64,000 bases of DNA, from NCBI GenBank assembly GCA_037903475.1, contig JBAJFG010000362.1:1860001-1924000 (forward strand). Reading direction: 5' to 3'. The DNA is from Ancylostoma caninum (lineage: Eukaryota > Nematoda > Chromadorea > Rhabditida > Ancylostomatidae). Under the pieces are notes generated by a model. It had not been told where the DNA came from. It made no database searches and saw nothing but the letters and a program-made list of their open reading frames with translations. Position numbers and translations under genes: made by a program. This document shows, in pieces, positions 13,501 through 25,500 of the stretch (the stretch's first letter is position 1; each line of letters begins with the position of its first letter).

Positions 13501-16500
13501 TTTTCTGTATCAAACTACGCATTTTGCCTGACCGTCTGCGCCTCCTCGATGAGATATTTAAAGGGCTTGTATCGTCGTTTGAGCTATAACAACACGATTG
13601 TTGTTAAGTTTGTGGTCAACAAGAATTTTCTCCTATGATTTATGCACCTCCGCATTTTTCACGTTGACAGAGTTTGATTGATAAGTAGAACTGAGCCACT
13701 CTTGTTTCTTTCTGCGTCTCTCGATTTTCAATTGTTTCTATAGCACCATCTCCTCCTGTTGAGCTCGAGGAGGCGTGGCCTCGTGAAAAAGTTCTCTAAA
13801 ACTGGTTTGCGTCCTTCTTAAAAGAGTTTCAGGAATACGTTTGCTCTGATTTGAAATTCCATCATTCGAGAATTTCCTCATCAGTTTGTAAGAACTATTT
13901 GTGACTATTTCATATAATTTTCCAAAACATATTATCCTACCTCAACAGTATATTCCTATTCAATTCTATTTTACGTTTTCTTCGAACTTCTTTTAAGAAA
14001 AAAAGGAATTTTCCCCAATTTTTTTATCAAGATATTTGTTCAGGACTCTGTCCATCAGAGTGTTGTTCATCAGAGTGTTTTTCCACGATTTTCGTTAATC
14101 GTTAATCGTTAACGTTTCGTTTGCAGAGAAGAACACGACGACCGTACAGCTGAAGTATTAGCAAAACGTAAACTTGGCTTTGATGCAATACGTAAACGAT
14201 GGCACAACCTGTATCTGAACAGTCTCTGCCTACAGTGTCGTATTGAGGAGGCGATCAATCGGTTTCAGGTATTACCAGTTTATAGAGTTTATACTCGCTG
14301 CTGCGCTGGCATCGACGCTAATTTTTACGACACCACCTGCTTGTTGTTGTGGCCTTTACAGGGCCTATTAGCGGGCCTATAATCGTTGACGTTCTGATGT
14401 TATCCGTGCGTGTTGTTTGTGCCGCAGCACACAAAGGACACTAATTGTCGACAACTGGACTATGTTATGACACAGGTCATTGCACTACTTGTTAGAAGAT
14501 CTTGCTATTTTGAGAGGTCTGCGGGCCTGACGGGCCTATTTTCACCCCCCCCCCCCTCCCACTCCCTCCCAAAATGCCACGATTGCGTAATTAATCGTAG
14601 AGCGCTTCTACTTGACGTCTACCATATGGCAAAACCGGTAGCCAAATCGCACGGTTTTTTCGCGCGATTTATAGCCGCGCGATTTTCGCGCGCCAATTTT
14701 GAATCGTTTTGTTATCGCGGGAGTTCGACGCAATTTAAATGCAGCAGTGATTGCCGCGCGACACGGCGCACGGCCCACGGCGCACGGCGCACGGCATCGC
14801 CTCTGGAAGAGTTCAAGGTCCTTTGCTTCGCCATTAGAACTGATAGTGCAGGGGATTATTGAGGAAGTTTTAGTGCTACACACAAAAGATAGGTATCGAT
14901 CGGTGTAGGATGGTTTACAACATGTTTGTTAGTGTGCAGTTCTTGTTTGCATACTTCTCTTATCTTCAAGGTCATGTTATTGACAGCTACTGTCTTAGCC
15001 ATGCGAGACAGTGCTTCAATCTCCTTAATGGCTCAACGTCGTTAGTTATTTTCCTAAATATTTGTGGTGTTTACACCAAAATAAAATAAAATATCCAGAA
15101 ATAAAGCAATTCTGGGTGGGTTACCTTATTGGCATAGGCTTGACTAACCCTAAGTCATGCTAACGTCCTTGATTTTCTAAAACTCGCTTATTTTTGTGGA
15201 ACATATTGTACTTTGTGGTTTTATGTGTACGATGGCGCACGGCGGCATAATTGTGCACTTGCAGAACATGAAAATATTTAATTATTCGAACGAACAAACG
15301 CTGCAAGTGAGAAAAAACGCTCATTTTTTTCTCAGATGTAGTCTGCCCGTCCCTGTTTTCTACAGTCTCTCTGTTGCCTCGCTTCACAGATGGTGCAATT
15401 GCACAATTTTTTGCCTTAAGCTAAGATAGACGTAAAATCGAAATACTGATGGTGCAATTGTTGTAAAATCAACGTTCCTGTAGCCGAACTACCGTGGATG
15501 TAAAGCCGAAAATTATCGAAACTTCCCACTTTTCGGCTCCTAGAACTCTCCTGCTTTGACGCCAATTTCGCCCTCATTTCGATAGCTTACCAATAGCTCA
15601 GAGCTATTAGTCGATCAATACCTATCTATACCATGTGAAAGATGACTTCTTTCTGCGGTGAATTTTCGTCGTTGTGGAAGTCCCATCAGTGGAACAAAGG
15701 TAATTAGATACTGAAATTTCAACGCAGCCTCGACACTTCATTCCGGTTGGCCTGATTTTACGACAATTACACTGTAATTACTCGAAACGCTGGCGCTACC
15801 AGTTTCGCGCTATTGTCACGACACGTAATGGTACGTGCGGCGTGTCTTTCATAGAATTATATGACATCGCTTCAGTAACTGTCATGCGGCTGATGTTTTC
15901 ATAGGAATTTAAGTTTCTTTTTCGGCTATGAGCGACTTTTTCTTCGTCAAAATTTCGTACCATCTTTATTTTTGGCCCTGATTTTTAGTTGCTATGTGGT
16001 GCTCGGATTAGTATAGTGTGCTTGTGCAGTGTGTGGCTATCAGTATTATGATGTGCGACGAGCTGCTCAGGTGCGTGCGTATGACGCCAACTGAGGTGAC
16101 AGCATCGCTGCAAGACTGACTGACAATCGCACTCTGTTCCTTTACAACGATAGCAATGCGCAATGCAATCGCATAGCTTATGTGGTCCGCCCGTGGCTCT
16201 ATTATTCATTGACACAGGGCCCTCTAGGTATCCAAGAACCCTAACTCATTTTATTTAAACTCGATTTGCTAAAAATCGTGGAAACTTTGCAAAAAATGTA
16301 CATTTTCCTGTTAAAGTGAGGTAACGTATCATCTGACTGTCTTTACTTTTATAGAAAATCAAAGTTCATGCAGTAGAAAAGTGAAATACTGCATGAGGTT
16401 ACATGTGTGTTAACGAATCGGTAAAAATTTTTTAAAGAAGCGCTGAATTCGTCCCACTCGAAGTTCACATGAACAGCTTGGACTGCCCTACCACTCCCCC

Positions 16501-19500
16501 CCCCCCCCCCCGCCCTGACCATGAAATTCCTACTCGCTGATGGAACTAGAGGTTGTTTTTGCGGCGGTGTCGTTATCACAACCTCCTTATTTATGTGTTC
16601 CCTCAGTGAGGTGCAGCCGCCCGGCCGCGCCGACGACGACGGCGCTGGCGCGGCGGTCAGCTTTGTGTACTCTCATTAGCCATGTCGTTGAATGACTCTG
16701 ATTTGTGGTGCTTCCTCGTGTCAGTCCTAGTTTTTTGGGAGGTGAAGAGCTTGATTTAGCACTTTTTTCTGCGAAATTTTTGTCACGTAGGTATTCTGTC
16801 AGGGTTTTCAGCGCGATATCCGGACATTTTTTCCATTTTCTTTAACATGCTTTTGCTCAGATTTGGGTAAATTTTTCCTATTTCACACGTTGGTAATAAA
16901 GCTGTGTGAATTGGGCAGCCGGTGCACTCTCAGTGCATTGGAGGAAGTGTGTATGCCAGAGTTGTCCACGAGAAGCTTTTCACATGCGGGATAATGAACT
17001 TATAAGCTAGTATGACAATTTAAAGTCCTTGTCGAAAAGATAGACGGATTGCTCGCGCGGTTTCATATCGTTGCGGCAGCAGAATCGCGGTGGGACCCAC
17101 TGGACCCTCTCACTTGGAGCATGCTTTCTCCGCATCCATCGTTCAGGTTCCACCGCGTTTCTGCATTGACGGAATCCGTCTATCTTTTCGACAAGGACTG
17201 TATATAAAAGGTATCAGCAGCGTGAGAATAATAATAAATAAGAAACCCACTAATATATAATATTATATATCTGCATGGTTGATTCTACTGGCATCTCATT
17301 CAAGTCTTATTCCCAAAGATGCAACCAAAATCTTTTGCTTGGTTGGATCGCTGGATAATTCCAAAGAAAGCGATAAGGAATGTCGTTTGAATGGCTTTTC
17401 TGCAGTTTCTCACCTTTCTCTCAGTAAGTTTTCAAAATCTTTTGGATGGATTGCGTGATAGATGTAGGTGGGGCATCATACCTTCCTAAAAGAAAACTTT
17501 TTTTTGTTGATTGTGATTTTAATCCCATCAACCTCAAAAAAAAAGCATCATTCTTAGTTGGTCCGTTAGAAAATGGTCCCACTTTTTAACACCACAGAGA
17601 TTGCTCTTGATTTGCGAGTCTCCTGCCAGTTCCACTGTTTCTTTTTTCATTCTTTTTTTTTGTTTTTTTTCCTGTTGGAAATGTCGCCGTTCCAAAATGA
17701 TGTTTACAAAAACGCGAACAACTGTCAAAACGCTGCCGATTTATCCACGAGGGACCTATGGACAGCAGCATTTTCTGGAAGTTTTTCCGCATGATTTTTC
17801 GCCGACAACAGCCACATTTTACCCATTGACAAACAAAAGGACAACCATGAATCAAGAGTGTCCTTGTATCTTGCGAAGAAATTGTCGTTGGATTGCAAGG
17901 TATTCGTGAAATTTGCAGGTCACCACCCGCATTTAACTCGCAGAACAATGAAGATGCAATTTCTTTCCAGGGCACAAGGCTCGTACGTAGGTGGTAAAAC
18001 AACTAAAATCAACATCTTCTGGAAGATTCTTGCGATTGCGTGGGCAATTTTAGCCTTTTTTCCGTTAATCCATGGGTCATCGACGTAACAAGCCGCCATA
18101 ATGGTTCCATTGCGATGATTGCTCTCCCCTCCAATTATGGTGGCTTTTAGGGCAGAGACAAGCCAAATATGAATGTAGTGAGCTTTCCTAAGAATTGTGG
18201 AGAGAGGAATTTCCTATGATTTGGAAACCTATCCTTCTTTTGAGGTTCTGGTTTTCATCTGCAGGTGATTGCAAATGTAAAGACTGCAAGGGGTCTATCC
18301 TGGTTTTCTGCAGCTTTAGGACTGAAAGAATCCTGAAAAAAATGAACATTGAAAAATTGAAGCTTAAATAGATGAAACTTCTTTTTTTCAGTTATCGAGA
18401 AATTTCTAAAGCTACTGTCATTGTATTATGCTTTAAAACGCGCAAGTGGACAAGCATTTAAGCCAATGTTCAAAAAAAATAGATCCTGCTTTTTGCCCTC
18501 TCCCCTTCTTTCACGACTGCATCGCTCATCGCATCCGCAAGAATCGCGCCAACAAGCAACGCACCATTAGAAGCTTTCCATTTCCACCTAATATCGCGCA
18601 GTAAGCAATAATGAAGTGATGTTTGCGTCGCGCAACGGTGCGATCTCCTGTTTCACGTCGCGACGGCTCGTTTGAGCTAGCGGTCGTTTCGGCGAATAGA
18701 GCGCTTGAGGATGAGCCAGTCGTGTGAACACGTTCGGCTGGTTCTGGCGCATCCGACAGCGGGCACTTCGTTCAGACCTCATACCAAACGGGTGGGGCAT
18801 CCGCATTGCTTCTCTGGGTCGTTGGGCATGAGCAGCGGCTGCAATCCAGCATTTCGTGGTTTACTGAGCAGTTTCCATGGGGGTTTCATTGGATTGTATC
18901 TCAAATTTTTATAATCTCACATCTATGTATATAGAGCATATATTATATACAATAAATGATCTATAATATATAATGTATAATATATATTATATGATTTACT
19001 ATATATTATCGGGCATTACAAGGATTTATTATATTTACTAGAATTGCTGTGTAGTTTCGCTTGGAGTTTCCTTGGATTGCTTCTTGAATTTTTGTACGGT
19101 CACATTCCCATATATTAAGTGTATACTATATATAATGTGTATACTATATATAATACATGATGTATAATATATGATGCATAATATATATAATATTTTATTA
19201 CATATTACCGGGCACTACCAGGATTTATACAGAAGAATATATTATGTGTTTTCTACTATATATTACTTACTACATATTTTATATTATTTATTATTTACTA
19301 TATATAATTTACTATATCTTATACACATTTATGTATTTATTACATTTGCATAATGTATTATATATCACACTCTATATTCTAATATATATTACTCTATAGT
19401 AGCCACTGCTTTGCTATTATTCAAGCTAATTTTTCGTCTCTTATTTTTCGAATGCTCGAATATTTTTCGAAAACATCCCCCTAGAGCTATCCACCCACAT

Positions 19501-22500
19501 AGACCTGTGCCATCCATTCCATAACCATCCCGGATAACCCGATATATCGACAGCGCATCAATTACAAACATAAGTACTCCATGTGTATTTACCTAGCTGT
19601 GTCGTCTCTCCCTCCCCTCACTGCCTCTGTGCCTCTCTTTACCCTGTGCATACAGATGCATAGGTTTGATCAAAGTGGAGTGCGTATCGCGTGTGGCGGC
19701 GTAACTCGTCCCTCTGATCCAGGATATCAGCTGACAATATCTCTGGTTCCATATGTTTGCGCCGAACTGCATTTATCCTAATGGAAATGCTGTTGGCGTG
19801 GGGTTTTGTTGAATTTTAATGCAGAAAACCAACTTTTATAGTGGTAATGGGTGGATGTGATTCATTTTTGGTTGGTTTCTTCGTGGAATCCTTCATTTTA
19901 TCCCCGGAATTTCACTGGATTTTAGTTGGTCCGGGCAATTTTTCTGTAAATATTTGTCCCGAACAGTTCTTCCGGACTTTTGATCTTTGCTCTTTGTAAC
20001 TCGAGCATTTTAGCGCCGAAAAACAGCTTGTCGTAATTTGATAGCTGTGTAAACACGCTTTTAACGTTAGATATTGGTGAAAGGCTGTTTTTTGAGGTGG
20101 ATGGTGCGTCGAAATTGAACAGGGTGATCCCGAAACTCCGCTAACGCCAAATTATTCCTTGAATTTCTTGGTTCAGCGGAGAAAATTTCTATTTTTCTAG
20201 CTCTTTTCATTTGTGATCAGCTTTGGAGCTGCTGTAGCGATCAATACCTATCTTTTGCATGTCGATCATCCAGCTGTACTTTTTGCCGTGGATCTTCACT
20301 CTTATCCAGATTTTTCTTTAAATGCATTCTTAGAAACATTTAGTCTCGTTCTAGCATGTCACCAATGTACTGCTAGTAAGCTCTATAGAGTTATGACGTC
20401 ATCATTTACTATGCCTTTTAAGCTGTTTTGCCGATCAATAACTATATTTTGAGTTTTTCCTCGAAACTTTATTAGGACAAGTTAGACATGTTCACGAGGT
20501 CACTAACAAGTAAATTTTTGTGAAGTTATGACGATCAATACCTATCTTTTGAATGCCGTGCATCTAGCTATGCCTTTGACAGTAGCTCTCTAGTCCAGCT
20601 GAGTTTCAGGATTTCTGGGAATCTTGTCAGAACAAGATAAACATGTTAACAAGGCTGCTTACAAGTAAATTTTTATCCAGTTATGACGTCATCACTTACT
20701 ATACAGTGCTATTACTAAACTGCTGCTATGCTGTATAGTATTTGTTTGTGTCAGGCGTGTATTCACCCGCGAATCCGAGCCGGCGACGGGGGGTGGGCGG
20801 GATTTTTGAAATTTTTACACCATCCCACGTATTACATTTCACTTATGCGGGGGACACGACGACGACAGCATGTGTCATGTCCCTTCGTGCTCCATATAAA
20901 GTTCTGGATGTGTTGACAGCTTCATCGATTTTTCGTCACTGGTTCAATTTCCCATGTCTATCGTCCATATTTGAATGTGAGATGGGTGATGGTTTGATGT
21001 TGTTTACTCATGTCACCTCTGGCCACGCCCCCTCATCATCATCACCTTTTGATTATGCATAATGACCGGCGTATTAAAGGTGTGCGGTACGTGCAATTCT
21101 AGGTAACCAGGCGGCATAGAGTGGATTGTTGACGGTGAGGTGCGAATTTGGCGCACGGTCCTTTAAAGTCGCGCCGGGTGGGGTTTATGCTTCATTTCAC
21201 TAATTTTGGCATCGGACAGGAAACTGACTTCTCTTACGATACTATAGCCAGAACTCCTGGTGTTGTTTTGTTAGAATTTGATAAGCAATGGTCCACAATG
21301 GTAGTAAGACTTTTGATTTCGTTAATCGTTAACCGTTATTTTTCCTGGAAAACTTTCCCGACATCGTGGAAATTTGCTCAAAACTGGGAAAATTTTGTTA
21401 GACGTGGATCGTAACTGTACACTTCCTTTATGACAACATTAATAAACCACATGCAATCCTTTTCAATAACTTTCTGCACATGCTCCGTACCTCACACGGG
21501 TTTCTAAAAACTTGTTTAGTGTTGTAAAAATTATGTAAAATATAATTTTTGCCCCAAACCTTCACGCAACAACCCCTTCGCTTTATTGTTGCCTTTCTCT
21601 TTGTTTATCCATTTGTTCTAATTTCCAGTCTAATCCAGGTCATTTTCCTGGATTTCCGTCGTATTCTTCCAGGGCTGGGAACGACTCATGCAATCCGTCT
21701 CCACCCCCTCTTCCAAGTCACGCATTTCGCGACGTGATAATGTTTATTTGGGCACGGCACGCCGTTTTGGATTTCATCCCGCTGCACTACCGCTTTTATT
21801 GATATAGATGCTATGACAAGCGTTCCTATTTGGTGTATAGTCAGCTAAAGGGTAGTACTGTGCATTCGTGGAATGGATTAATGAATTGCTGACGGGGAAT
21901 GGGGAAATCACGGATTTTTCTGGGAGGGAAGCGAGAGGTTAGACGAGACGTCGTTGTTTAGCTAGAGTTACGCTGAATAAAAGATAAGTTAAGAAATTCT
22001 GGATAACTTTGTTTTCTACAAGCTGAATGGATTAATTATTAAGTCCTCGTTTTACGTGTATTCGCTTTTTCACCCAGTAATCAATTTGTTTACCTTTTCT
22101 GACCTCATCAACGCGCATCTGGACAAACGTTAAGAGCTGTTGGCACATTGTGGATTGATCCAGTACGTATTGCATCGATTATCTCATATTGGAGTCACAG
22201 CCCTTTCCTCTAAGGCAGGGCCTGGAACTATGTTTGGAACCAAGTACGCACCGCTAATTATCCCTTCAAGAATTGACGCGAGATTTTTTTTCGAAACAAT
22301 TTTATTTCGGGTGGAAGGTCACACTCCTTTCTTTGAGCTTGAACCTAATTAAAATATAAATGAGTTGATTTAGATGCGAAAAAATCTCCGTCAATCTTAA
22401 AGCATCGGTCGTAGTTATAGATTGTTTTGCTTATTCTAGCGATGATTTATTCGTGTTTAGTCCTACAATATTGTGCACACAATGGCAATCCCGAAAAAAA

Positions 22501-25500
22501 AAACTCAAATTTCGTTAATCCGTTCATCCGTTATGAAACCAGACCATACCATACCATAGAGCTATTATAAAATGCATGCGAACTGTTATTTTACTTGGAC
22601 ATCCTGAAAGCCACAAAACGGGAAAATTTCCAGTTTTTTCACTGGCTCTTTACTGGAGTAAACTTCATCGGATTCTTTGGACTTTTCGTTGATCCCTTAC
22701 GTTACTGGAAAAATAGCCACATGCATTATCTAAACTTTTCACCCTATAACTCAACGCTCTGGTTAATGACGTGTGGAGTCTTGACCTAGGAATCTCTAAC
22801 ATCTCGCTTGGACGAGTTTTTCGGTATGCATGCAACGGATTTTACTGCTCCTAGAATTACTTGTCGTTGCTAAATGGGGCAAGTCATTAGCACGGAATAT
22901 GTCGTTTTTGCCTGGAAAACTCGTCTACATAGCGGTTGGGAGAGCGAGGCATTTCTCGGGGCATTTATGAACATGAGGCAGTTTATGTTTGATGCCTGCT
23001 TTTGACACTAGACGGTGAATGATAGGCCCGGTCGCAGGCCTGACGCAGCTTAGGCGCAGGTGAGACAGATGCGTTCGCTGCTTCGGGGTTAGTTATTCGT
23101 TGCGGCAGACAACGTCATAGGTATTTTTAGGTTCTAGAACTATGCTGCCTTAACCAGTAACCATGAAAGTTCCTCTGCAGGGTGAGGCGTGCGTATGACG
23201 CGCGACTGACGCAAGCATCCAGTGCAATTGCCTTTATTGGTGCTGTATTCGTTCAGATGGAATCTGGCTAGTTTTAATGAAATGAAGCATAGATTGACTC
23301 TGGATTTAAGTCTTATTTTGATTTTTTTCTCCATCTGACAGGGCTAGCTAAAAAAAATATAAACTTTTTCGGATTTTGGTCCAGAGCCACGATGGGACAA
23401 TAGCAGTATTACTGCTGCATGGAACCTCCATTTTTCCCTTTTTTTCGGATTGGCTACTGGTTCATCGTTTCAATACCCTGTCAACAAAGTGGTTTTATGC
23501 CCGTGTATGCCCTGCATTTACCACGCCACGGTGTGTCGCAGTTGTATTTGTTCAACACGCACGAGAGTTCGTGACCTGAAATTTGCATCTGGTTTCGTCA
23601 CCTCGTCACCTCAAACCGTGAGTCGCGACCGTTTAGACTCCATAATTGCCCTCCCCCCACTGCAGACCAGCCCTCTTCCCTGCAGAATACCCCTACGGAA
23701 CTTATCTCTTAGAAGATCAGAATTCTTTGCATTACCTTGCACCTGCTGAATTTTCCACTGTCACTCTGACCAAATTAAAGTGTTATTGCTGTGTTTTCCA
23801 ACGGGTCGAGGGGGTGGAGAACTGCGAAAAAACCTGCCCCCATCAAATTTGTTGTGCCAGCGCAGCAAGCAGCGCTTTGTCGCCGTGATTTTTGTTGTCG
23901 TTACGGGTTAACAACAAATTCACGACCATCTCTCCTTCCAGGAAAGCAGCGATTCTGAACTCGATCCCGATCTGATTGGTCCGCCATCAAAGCGAATTCG
24001 CAGGTCGACCACTGATCTGAGAAGGTCGGAACGATCCGAAGAGGAAGAAGAAGACGAGACCGGATCAATGCCGGAGTGCAAGAAGAAGCATCACAGCGAC
24101 ACCGTGAACAGCATGGAACGGAGGTGAGCGTTTTTGTGACAGTTGTCCACGATTCTGCAAGCTGCTAATCTGTTGCCGCGCTGTTTGCGCTCACTGTGCA
24201 ATTCTCGCTCTCGTAAGAGTGCAATTCTCACAACGCTGTTTACGAGGGCAGTAAAAAAAGTAGTCGTGTAAATAGTAGCGTGAACAAATACGAAGAAGTC
24301 CAGACAAGTGTTTTGTTTTCGCTAAAAGATGTGGGCGGAGCTTGCTCAAGTGTGCGGCAGTGTTTGATGATGTTTTGCAATGCACTAGTCATTGGAGGGG
24401 CGCGTACTCCTAATAACATAGGTAAACTCAGGAGATTTATTTGGGATCAGCTCTCTTAGCCTTATTTGGGATCAGCTCTCTTAACCTGGACGCCAAAAAG
24501 TGAAGGATTTTCATATCAGGGGACATTTTCGTGTCAGGAAAAATCGATTTTTTCGAATATTCGAGGAATACCTATGACCTGCTGATGATATTGCTACAAA
24601 TGATGCATATTTTCCGCGAGAGAGGACCTTTTACCATACACATCATCGCTTTCGAAAAGATATGGAGCGTTGTACTATACCGAGTGGCGCGACCCAGTTC
24701 TGTGATTGGTCAGCGCGTCTGACAGACCAATGGCAGAGCTCGATTGCGCCATTTCCTGTTGGTGATATGCCGGGAGCCAAAATCTTGTCATTGGTTTACT
24801 CATAGCCAAATTTCCACAAAATGTTCTATTTCTAAGAGTATGCTTCATGCTAAAAACAAGCCCTGCGGTTATACAGGTCAGTGAAATGGCCACGGTTCGC
24901 AAGAACTCTTTTCTTGGCCTTGAATGGCTTGCATGCGTCAGTTGTACGTCTTTGTGATTGAGGATAAGACATTCATGAGGAGCCGTTGCATATGAAGACG
25001 TCCATCTGACGCACGCACGTGTCTAGCTTAGATCGCTTGCTCATGTGCTGGAAAGTCCTGAATATTAAAAAAGAAAACGGGGGAGCAAAGGTAATTTTTG
25101 AATCATGCTTAGCTAATCCGCCTTGCATTTCAATTCATTTGAATTTTATTCGAATATTCGAGCATTCGAATCTTCAAATTCTTGGTTTCTATAATGAATT
25201 CTGCACAATAGTAGTGCATTGTTTGACGTGAATGATCCTCTAGAGTAATGCCTCTTTATAGCTAGTTGTACGAATATATAATATTTAGTTGCACAGTAAT
25301 ATATAGTATAGTCCGTTCCAAAAACGACGGTAGTTGAGTATTCGTGCCTATGGTCCGTATTTCTCCTCCGCCTCTCCGAATACAGCACTATATCGCGCGT
25401 TCTCTCTTTCTTTAATATCTTCACAACTATGCTTCCCGGTGAAATACACTATAATAGTACACACTAGTAATATATTAGTGTTGTAGTATAATAACTTAGT

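Larger units (their letters stand above)
14269..23941 (+). other. intron 3 of the KASH gene (9.7 kb)
   Basis: The largest intron. It contains a CGGCGCA minisatellite (14762-14800), a 16-nt poly-C tract (16496-16511), a GC-rich patch (16608-16670), a 168-bp MITE (17033-17200), an AT-rich duplicated block (18850-19395) and a diverged tandem repeat (20239-20720). The minus-strand frames at 17586-18002 are broken and unrecognised. Confidence 0.55.

Noticed and set aside
17586..18200. Minus-strand protein-like fragments in several frames
   Set aside because: They cannot be joined without many frameshifts and match no family I recognise; could be an old pseudogene but not supportable.
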